NCBI GenBank assembly: GCA_964017145.1
Contig: CAXHKQ010000089.1
Coordinates: forward strand, 1 to 17,709
Direction of reading: 5' to 3'
From: Agrocybe praecox
Taxonomy: Eukaryota; Basidiomycota; Agaricomycetes; Agaricales; Agrocybaceae
Length of the DNA: 17,709 nucleotides
The stretch's first letter is position 1; each line of letters begins with the position of its first letter. The position numbers were made by a program, and so were the translations under genes. A model generated the notes under the pieces. That model had not been told where the DNA came from. It searched no databases and saw only the letters and a list, made by a program, of their open reading frames with translations. Shown here piece after piece: positions 10,601 through 17,709 of the stretch.

Positions 10601-11375
10601 GCGTGTCGCTGCGCAAAGAGACACAAATGAATTTATAATTTCCTTTAAACGACATTAATGTATATTTACACATACTCCGTGCGAGTGTGTGTACACGTGC
10701 TGGTTTGCATCTACCCTGCGTGTGCCAAAGGGTTGTCTTTCACCCCTCCGAACATTCGCATGCACGCACGTGCGTATATGTAGATCGACTCGGTATTTTT
10801 TACCGTGCCTGCTATTCAAATGCGACTAGACTCTGCTGGGTGGTGTGTAAACACGCTTGCATAACTTCCCGATGTCGCCACACACACACGCACACACGCA
10901 CGTTCGAAACTTGACTCTATTCTCGTTCATATGGCACATGTGTGTTTACGCTCTTGTGCATACATATCGTACAGAACACAAAACGTTTGTGAGTGTGTGG
11001 AGTGAGGTGACTTTTCAATCGCATCACACGCGCGAGTTGCGAATCAGCTTGGAGTGCCAGTGTGGAGTGGTATCAAAGAAGATCGCTCGCACGGATAGTC
11101 GTTTTTCCGGGCCAGTGCGCAGACAAGTATCATTCAGACGAGCTTGAAAATGAACCTACGGCGGCGGCAGTAAACGTCGAATTACCGCCAATTATTTCGG
11201 AAGGACGGATTTGAATTTGTGAGTGTATGAGTGGCCAACAGATTGGGGAGTGTTCGAAATATGAAAAGTGCTTCGGCAAACACTCGCACAGATGCCGGTG
11301 ATGGTGCGTTATTAATTGAGTGACATTTGTCATTGGTCAACCGGCCGGTCCACACATCATACACACACTCACGTA

Positions 11376-11512
11376 CAGTGGATAGCAATATGTGGTTAAT
11401 AGCCCCAGGTTTTCGACATAGCTCTGCAGAGCTTCACAATATGATTAATCAAATGCGGAAGAGCGCCCAAAGTACCGCTCGTGTCTAGTGAACTCCTTAT
11501 TGCTAGCCACTG
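11376..11512. mobile_element. 137-bp Tc1/mariner-type MITE
   Basis: The element starts CAGTGGATAGCAATA at 11376 and ends with the complement of CAGTGGCTAGCAATA at 11512. These are 15-bp terminal inverted repeats with one mismatch, flanked on both sides by TA (11374-11375 and 11513-11514). CAGTG ends and TA target duplications are hallmarks of Tc1/mariner transposons. With 137 bp and no open frame it must be non-autonomous and mobilised in trans. A perfect 14-base palindrome AGCTCTGCAGAGCT sits inside at 11420-11433. The near-identical ends suggest a fairly young insertion. I did not recognise the parent family. Confidence 0.8.
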
Positions 11513-12621
11513 TAAATAATTGACATTCATAAATGCCGGCCGATGGTCGCGTGCAGAACACATGTTCATGCGTGCACTGCTACCGTATTATTCATCCACG
11601 CAAGCATCGGATGATTTGTGATGATGTCGTTGGCCATTCTGTCCGTCATCTGCATGTTGTCGCGATATCATATTGCAGGAAACATCGTCTGACCGTCCGC
11701 AGGTTTTCCCCGTGACGAACAATCACGATGGATCCGAATCCGAACACAAAACACCGCGCAATGATGAGCAAATGATTATCTCCGTCTTCCCTCACACACA
11801 CCACACAGGCCGAGTATGTGAGTGGTTTGGCGAACAATGCGCACGGCAGCAGCAGCAAGATGATATCATCCTCCATCTGAGAGCCGCTTCCGGAACGCCG
11901 GCATGCGGTCCTCAGCGAGCATTGTGTGTGCAATTGAGCGAGATTCGTTTTGTTCCTTGATGCTATGCTTCATTAGGATGTTCAAGACAACATAAAAAAG
12001 CGCACAGACAGACACTCGCGGACAGGAAAGACCTGAAATCGCGCATCGAATCTCGAACGAATATACCATTGCGTGCAACACAAATATTTACACAGTAATG
12101 CGATAATCACGCCAATCCACCGCCAATGGAAAAAAGAGTTCAGCCTTCTCGTCTTTGAATCGGGATGATTCGCGCTGAGCATCCCCAATCAAATCGTAAT
12201 CCCTCACAATTACAACACAATTATTGTGACATGTTCGAGCGGCAGCATAGCATAGAATTGAATGGTTGGATCTTTCCTCGATTTTTTGCGTGGCGCAATT
12301 CCGAGCAACCAATTTCTCCGGCCGTTTTGTGTTCGGTGTTAGCCACAACGACTGCTATTCCCAAGGTGCGAATTAATATGTTGAAATCTCTGGTTCCACG
12401 CACCAGGTAAGCGTTGAGCGTACAAAAGCCATCCACACACACACACACGAGAATACAGAGCGAAGATCACACAGAGCGCTCGCAGCTCGCAGCTTCTGCC
12501 AGAAACGTGCGCGGAACCCTTTGAGGTGTCAATCATGCAAAGAGACACTTTTCCCACTTTTTTGACACCTGGTCAACATCAATAGAAGCAATTTCGTTCG
12601 TATGAAACGAGACACATACGG

Positions 12622-12649
12622 ATTCATACGCATGCATTCATACGCATGC
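12622..12649. repeat. Perfect 14-bp tandem duplication
   Basis: ATTCATACGCATGC occurs twice head to tail, at 12622-12635 and 12636-12649. The two copies are identical, which suggests a recent slippage or duplication event within the large intron. Confidence 0.9.
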
Positions 12650-13156
12650 TCGCAAGTACGAGCTCGATATATTGTTGTTTATTACCTGCAATAGATATGT
12701 TTATTTGATCCGACGACGACGACGCACGTTGAGCGTCGAGCCTGAATGGCCGTTGCAAACACGCATTCACACATGCACATACAAACTTACACACACACTC
12801 AGACATCTCCCCATTGGAATCACATTATTATGATTATTATTACCAGATAAATGTTGTGCGGATTGAATTCGATGCGTTGCCGGTGCGGCGGCAAGCATGT
12901 GCGCATGTGTGCTAGACCGGGTCGATTTAGGACTTTCAGACAAGTTCGTTGAACGAATCTTCAATCGTATAGTCATGTTCACTAAAGAACTACTGTGAAC
13001 ATATTTATTTCGAATGCTTATTAATGTAATTCAAACGGAATAGATTTCAATTGCTTAGCATTGACTGTCTCAAAAACTTGGCCATCATGATTACATGATC
13101 ATGAACTAACCCATTCAATGACCTGTCATGTTTCTAGTTTGAAATCCAATGAACAC

Positions 13157-13449
13157 TGGCTGCTATTCACGTTTTTTGTTAACAATATTAAATGTTAGAA
13201 TGTTGTACCGAAAATGCACCACAAACCAGCTTGTTTATTTTCATATGAAGCGGGCTAGCACATACCTAGCTAACAAGCGAAATCAAACCCGAGATTCGGA
13301 AAAGTACGAGCATCAATTGCTGCTATATATCGCTTCCATGCTATATCGCTATATCCATGCTATATCGCTTCCATGCTATATCGCTATATCCATGCTATAT
13401 CGCTTTCTTTCTTATGCGTAATGTTTTGAAAACCCGTGAATAGCAGCCA
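13157..13449. mobile_element. 293-bp terminal-inverted-repeat element, putative MITE
   Basis: TGGCTGCTATTCACG at 13157-13171 is matched exactly by its reverse complement at 13435-13449, and the inner flanks are T-rich on the left and A-rich on the right. The interior is AT-rich and ends in a 35-bp minisatellite. An open frame crosses it (13149-13421, plus strand), but it includes translated minisatellite and has no recognisable domain. No convincing target-site duplication was found, so the superfamily is undetermined. An alternative is a locally duplicated hairpin. Confidence 0.55.
13334..13403. repeat. Two-copy 35-bp minisatellite with internal sub-repeats
   Basis: Two identical 35-bp units occupy 13334-13368 and 13369-13403. 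Each contains two versions of CCATGCTATATCGC, with an extra TATAT spacer in one. A partial copy (GCTATATATCGC) precedes them at 13322-13333. The array sits inside the 293-bp inverted-repeat element. Confidence 0.9.
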
Positions 13450-13852
13450 TCGAAAGAACTAACATAAGGAAAACTGTTTAATTTAAAAATAAATATAACT
13501 TGGTGAACTGAACTGAACTTAGGTGAACTGTTTTTTTCGACCCGCTCTAATGCGGCTGGGCTCGTTGACAATTGAAATGTCACCGCTCTCGCCCAGCACG
13601 CGAACTTAGACCGGAGAGATTCTCAAAAGTATGAGAGCATCAATTGCGCTACTGCATCGAAGCACCAACGAAGAGGTGCGATCATCCCGATGTGACACGA
13701 CACGCACACACACTGGGTGAAATTATCGGAGACGCGCCGAGGGCCTGAACGCACACATACGTTCAACATGGACGGGATATGATATGATTACGATTGCGTT
13801 CGTATGTGTGTGTACACAGATTCACACTTTCCCGTGATTGACTGCATGCGAT

Positions 13853-13891
13853 GCACACACGCACACACACAACACACTCACACACACACAA
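13853..13891. repeat. Compound CA microsatellite
   Basis: Interrupted CA run with G, A and T interruptions, followed shortly by a GTGTGTGTC run at 13906-13916. Intronic. Confidence 0.9.
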
Positions 13892-14582
13892 CTATAGGGG
13901 TAATTTGTGTGTGTGTCGATCTGAGATGTGGCACGAACGCGATCAGAGTGTGATTTCGGTTGCATGCCTGTCTGATCATACGCACGCATTTAGACATTCA
14001 GATCCGACAGTTGTGGGCTTAGCTTAAGCCTCATTTGTGCGCACAATTGTCGAGCGAGCTGAGATCTTTCACTGGTATGTGCGTGTGCGTGTGTGTGTGT
14101 GTGACGAGGACAACTCAATAGAATATTCAACAGAAGCGCGTCGATCGACTGTAATTTGATTTTGTGCTTTTTCCGGAAAAAGGCGAAAACTGGCTGAATG
14201 TTGTGCAATCAGACGTGAAAAGCAATGCGCATGATACACGCGACGTGCAACGTGTGTGAAATTGAATCGAGCATAATGTGCGGCGTGGTGAGAACTCGCA
14301 CACTCGCTGATCCGGCGATCGGGCGAAAGCGCGTAATTGGTTTATTTCGATCGCCGAAAATCCCGACTGATGAGAAACGAGGCTTTCTTTCTAGACAACA
14401 TAAATCCTTCATGGGGATATTATCTATCAGAAAAAAATGAGTTTCAGGCTGTGTCTACTCTTTAGGGCATCGTTTCACATCCTTCATCGAGTCAAAGATA
14501 GCCAATAGATTTAAATCCCTGAACCTTCAGGCACCCATACGACAAACCGCAAGAAATACTAGAATCCTGAACAATCACTCAC

Positions 14583-14753
14583 CTCCCACGCCAGCTCCTT
14601 CTCCGTCGGCTCCGCCGTGTAGTTGATTTCGTAGGGCCCGAAGCGCGTGCCCTGACGCAGCGCTGTTCGCGTGTATACGGCGCCACTCTGGACGTCCAGC
14701 TCCTGTGGGGGTCCCTGATGGCGGGCCATGAAGAGCAGTTGTTCGGTGTGGGC
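14583..14753 (-). CDS. ham: PRDM protein exon: N-terminal PR domain (FGPY block)
   Basis: This 171-bp exon is phase 0 at both ends and encodes 57 residues. They begin AHTEQLLFMARHQGPPQELD, continue VQSGAVYTRTALRQGTRFGP and end YEINYTAEPTEKELAWE. RFGPY is the diagnostic PR-domain block (ERFGPY in PRDM16, EKFGPY in MDS1), and the closing W-E corresponds to their GWE. The 19 residues SGAVYTRTALRQGTRFGPY align without gaps to the family's GLGIWAKRKIEIGERFGPY, but the Gly-rich GxGxW signature is lost. The acceptor is TTCGCAG and the donor GAG|GTGAGT. Third positions are overwhelmingly G or C. This exon supports the PRDM call most strongly. Confidence 0.9.
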
Positions 14754-14838
14754 CTGCGAATTTGCCGATGAGGATGCGGATGCGTTTAGATGCGTTCCGA
14801 CCGAGTCGCTGCGTTGAACTGAACTGAACTGAACTTAC
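14754..14838 (-). other. ham: 85-bp intron with AGTTC repeat at its donor
   Basis: A phase-0 intron with donor GTAAGT and acceptor TTCGCAG. Four tandem AGTTC units (GAACT on the plus strand, 14816-14835) begin at intron base +4, so the repeat supplies the distal part of the donor consensus. A CTAAA branch-like motif lies about 35 bases before the acceptor. Confidence 0.85.
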
Positions 14839-14951
14839 CTTGATGCGTTCGCAGTACATGTCGTTGTGGTCGAGCGGCGGCAATCCTGGCGGTATGTCCA
14901 AATTTGTAGACAATCGTCCCTGCATAGAGTCTAGTTCATCGCTGCTGCTGC
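14839..14951 (-). CDS. ham: PRDM protein exon upstream of the PR domain
   Basis: This 113-bp exon enters in phase 1 (its first two bases complete a codon) and leaves in phase 0 at ATCAAG|GTAAGT. It encodes SSSDELDSMQGRLSTNLD, then IPPGLPPLDHNDMYCERIK. The DIPPGLPPL run recalls the DIPIPPDFEL / DIPIPAEFEL stretch just before the PR domain in PRDM16 and MDS1, which supports the MECOM/PRDM16/hamlet assignment. The acceptor at 14952-14953 follows a strong pyrimidine tract. No start codon is needed here, because the frame stays open into the intron only through repeat-derived sequence. The initiating exon was not found in the window. Confidence 0.75.
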
Positions 14952-16681
14952 CTGCCGCGGGTGGAAGCGGGAGACAGAGATAGAGAGTTAGTATGATGGC
15001 GGCGTCGGCAGGATCGACAGGATTGGCGGAATACACACACACAAACACACACTGGTCACACAGTCCAAACAATCAACTGATAAAACGCAACGAAAGATCT
15101 ATCGAATAATGCCGCCGCGCTTGACTTGCGCGTATATAGTTCAAGTCGCGAAATCTGGCCTATCTACTGCCGCAACCGCAATCGCTCCAGTTTCCAAGTC
15201 CTGAACAAATGTTTGCGCGCGTGTGTGTGTGTGTTTTGTGTGCGGCGTGCGGCAAAACCGCGTGAAATCGCGTGTCGGTGCGAACTGTGTGTGTGAATGA
15301 TATCGGACAGCGATACTTGGCAAACAATTCGCTCGTGTGTGTTGTGTGCTAACCTCGCCGCAGTGGTTCGTAGAATGCCGTCGGCATTTTCTGAAGACTT
15401 TGTGTGTGGAGCAAGTGCGCGCGTGCGTTCGTGTTTGTGGATAAACTTGACTGTATCACTCGCTGGCTGGCTTGTTTCGATCACAATGTTGTGTCTTGTA
15501 GCCTGTCGTGCGATGGTTTTCTGTGCTATTCGATCGAACTACTCGTCACGAACTCCGTACAGCAACTGAAGACGCGTCCAGCCAGGCCGTCGGTCGAACG
15601 AACCAGAGAACCCAGACACCGAAGCACAATTATCTTGCGTAGTTATCGCACACAAAACAAACCATAAATCAGGATGGGACATTCAGACACGACTGGCTGG
15701 AAAGTCGCGTAATGGATGTGTCAAACATGAGTATCGGAAAACTGGTCCAGCATCGTCCATATTCGGCCCATCGGTCAATTGGCTCGAAACGGGGTTGAAC
15801 AAGGTCCGTGTAACAGTTGCTTGCGAACTTTATAGTATGTTTGTATGTCTCAGAGTCCCGAGACGCCGAGTCCTGAGATCACACATTCGAGCCATAAACG
15901 GTATTTAGATTGTTTCGATGTTACATCATGCACAACCCAAACAGTCTGTCGCGACAACTAAATCGAAGCGAAAGAGTTGTGCCGACACGACACAGGTAGA
16001 ATTCAATCCTTTCGCTGTATCCGTGTGGCAGACCTATTCAGCTTCAGGGTCACTATATTTGTGACACGGTGTTGATTTGACTAATTGACATGCGACATAG
16101 ACGCGAGCAAACATTGCGACACAATTGTTGATATAATCGTACACACCAATAAACATCTAGATACGCTCTCGATCATTCGCTCTTGCAGACAGAAACTTGT
16201 GAAATTTGTGCATGTGAAATTTGTGTTGGTGTGGGTGCGCAGTGTATTTGTTTTCTTAGCTAGTATACCTTGCTGCACTTCATACGTAGACAGATTCATC
16301 AACATGTTGTGGAATGGCGGGGCACTTAGTCACAATATATAAACACTGCAATTCCTCGTTCTCAGATTTCACCGAAAAAAATCCAATTCTGATGCGTTGT
16401 CGTCGTTTCGTTGTTGCTGTGGAGGCGTTCTGAGGCACTGCGCGTCTTTTGGTAAATGCAGGCACCTTTTTACACAAATCACCGACCGAAATATCACTAT
16501 AGGGCAGACAGTCAAACCCGAAGACGAATCCACGATTGACGACGAAAAACGACGCGAAGAAGATACAAAATGACGACAATTCCGTCGATTGGTGGTGGTC
16601 CGTCGTCCGCTGTGTACAATTTGCTACTGGCTGGCTGGACGATCGATGTCACGTAAAAAACCCCACAAACAGCACGCGCGC

Positions 16682-16700
16682 GTGTGTGTGTGTGTGTGTG
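16682..16700. repeat. (GT)n microsatellite
   Basis: A 19-base GT run. Similar shorter runs occur at 14089-14102 and 15221-15234. Confidence 0.95.
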
Positions 16701-17356
16701 CAGTGTGTCGACGAATGACAACGCTGACAGAGAGATCAGACGCGAGCGCAACGAGAACGAACGAGCATCTCTACTCCTCATCACCGACTGCCGACGACGA
16801 CGACGCGTAAACGATCTGTGCTCTGTGCTGCTCGTCTGTGTGTGTATGTGTATGCGTGCGTGTTCGCTCGCTACTGCTGACTGGGTATAACTGTCGTCGT
16901 CGCCGCGCCGCGTGTATATCTGTTCGCTTGTATGCGTGCGTGAGCCGGTCTCGGCGTGTGTTTATATGCTTGTGTAAACACACATCGCGCAGCACAGACT
17001 GTGTTTGCTCGTATGAAAATGATACGCCCGGAAAATCACTGCTACACACGCACGCATACAAACACATACACAAGGCGAGGAGCGCGACGAGGTCTCTCGC
17101 ACGAGCGCATACACACGCTCATACACATACAATTCAATGTTACTCTCTTGCCAGAATTCCGTAGTCCGTCGTATGTACTAGAGCCCTATAAACACACTCA
17201 CATACACACGAAAGCAGCCTGCCAGAGCGCGTACAAACAGATTGTCTGTCGGCAGCCGCCGCCGAATGTATCTGCTTTGCGCTATCTCATCAGTGTGTAC
17301 GCTTTGTGAACCACCGGTGCTCTCTGCGGCTGCAAACCGAATCAGGGGAAGGTATG

Positions 17357-17373
17357 GAGAGAGAGAGAGAGAG
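17357..17373. repeat. (GA)8 microsatellite
   Basis: A GA dinucleotide run of 17 bases, the only long GA tract in the window. GAGAG runs are potential GAGA-factor (Trl) sites in insects, and this one lies upstream of the first recognised exon. Confidence 0.9.
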
Positions 17374-17548
17374 CGCAGCAACCCCTGCGCCGAAGGACAC
17401 TCTCGCGCACGATCTAGTACCTCGCTCAATCAATCGCTCACGAGTTTGCAGCAAACATGTATGCGAAGCGAGACTGAATAAAAAGGAGGAGCAAATGGGC
17501 GGGATTCTGTGACGCGTCGACAACACGGCGTCCTTTGTGCGTGCGTTC

Positions 17549-17614
17549 GTGTGTGTGTGTGTGTGTGTGAGCGTATAGAAAGGGAGATTGCGTCTGTATG
17601 TGTGTGTGTGTGTG
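17549..17614. repeat. Paired (GT)10 and (TG)8 microsatellites
   Basis: GT run at 17549-17569 and TG run at 17599-17614, separated by about 29 bases of GA/CG-rich sequence. Confidence 0.95.
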
Positions 17615-17709
17615 CGCAGCGCGGATACATATAATAATATCTTTTGTGTGTGCTGGATGCGCGATGGACCCGGGGAGAGCATCGCTGGGCGCATCACGAG
17701 GCAAAGTTG

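Larger units (their letters stand above)
6657..14582 (-). other. ham: 7.9-kb intron splitting the PR domain
   Basis: The donor is GTGAGT at 14577-14582, after the exon ending in TGGGAG (Trp-Glu), and the acceptor is CTACAG at 6657-6662. Sequence near both ends (6660-7250 and about 14380-14570) and at 12950-13530 is AT-rich; the rest is CA/GT- and CG-rich. Embedded elements listed separately are a CTCF-like site, a 12-bp inverted repeat, a (CA)17 tract, a Tc1/mariner-type MITE, a 14-bp tandem duplication and a 293-bp inverted-repeat element. Open frames of up to 171 codons (for example the minus strand at 8066-8581) lack domain signatures and track simple repeats. No nested gene is supported. 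Confidence 0.75.
14952..17709 (-). other. ham: Intron / upstream region, no exon recognised
   Basis: These 2.76 kb precede the first exon that can be read. They are rich in GT, CA and CG, and no minus-strand exon with a start codon and donor could be supported. The region becomes very repeat-dense after 16680. The promoter and 5' exon may be here or further right. Confidence 0.5.

Noticed and set aside
13149..13421. 90-codon plus-strand open frame across the inverted-repeat element, considered as a transposon ORF.
   Set aside because: Its C-terminal third is the 35-bp minisatellite translated, and no transposase or other motif is visible.
14575..15072. 165-codon minus-strand frame starting MFGLCDQCV, considered as the true N-terminus.
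   Set aside because: It reads through a pyrimidine-tract acceptor at 14952 and the donor at 14838. Only its middle (14839-14951) matches coding sequence, and its start is translated CA-repeat intron.
15993..15999. CAGGTAG, a Zelda/TAGteam motif.
   Set aside because: A single 7-mer is expected by chance once or twice in this length, and there is no cluster.
17637..17709. Short open stretches at the right edge on both strands (for example MRPAMLSPGPSR on minus), considered as the 5' exon.
   Set aside because: No donor site follows the minus-strand reading, the window ends, and no family match was recognised.

Overview
The window looks like eukaryotic, most likely dipteran insect, genomic DNA. 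It has short GT-AG introns of 70 and 85 bp next to introns of several kilobases, glutamine-rich coding sequence typical of insect transcription factors, dense (CA)n/(GT)n and (CGN)n simple repeats, and no CpG depletion. A mosquito, particularly an anopheline, fits this composition, but that is inference; no species-diagnostic sequence was recognised.

One gene is supported, on the minus strand and running right to left: a PR/SET-domain (PRDM) zinc-finger transcriptional regulator. Five internal exons can be read: 14839-14951, 14583-14753, 6528-6656, 6343-6457 and 1336-1760. Joined, they encode a Pro/acidic N-terminal segment, a PR domain spread over three exons with phase-0 junctions inside it, and a His/Gln-rich and then acidic linker. 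The linker ends in a CxxC half of a first zinc finger. The FGPY block, the WLKxIR block and the DEE...CxxC linker after the PR domain fit the MECOM (MDS1-EVI1)/PRDM16 branch, whose fly member is hamlet (ham). The start codon, promoter, remaining zinc fingers and 3' end lie outside the window or were not found. The 1336-1760 exon shows a one-base frame switch inside its glutamine tract.

Layout: 1-1335 is the 5' part of the intron after the CxxC exon and holds a ~200-bp hairpin. 1336-1760 is the poly-Gln/acidic exon. 1761-6342 is a 4.6-kb intron rich in CA/CG. 6343-6656 holds two PR-domain exons separated by 70 bp. 6657-14582 is a 7.9-kb intron that splits the PR domain and contains a CTCF-like site, a (CA)17 tract, a 137-bp Tc1/mariner-type MITE and a 293-bp terminal-inverted-repeat element with an internal 35-bp minisatellite. 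14583-14951 holds two more exons separated by 85 bp. 14952-17709 is intron or upstream sequence with several GT/GA tracts. Many apparent open frames across the introns are Thr/His- or Val/Cys-rich translations of CA/GT repeats and were not called as genes.

I saw no new multi-gene system. The most useful observations are the frame switch in a conserved regulator, three uncatalogued repeat or fold-back elements in its introns, and a divergent PR-domain N-terminus.
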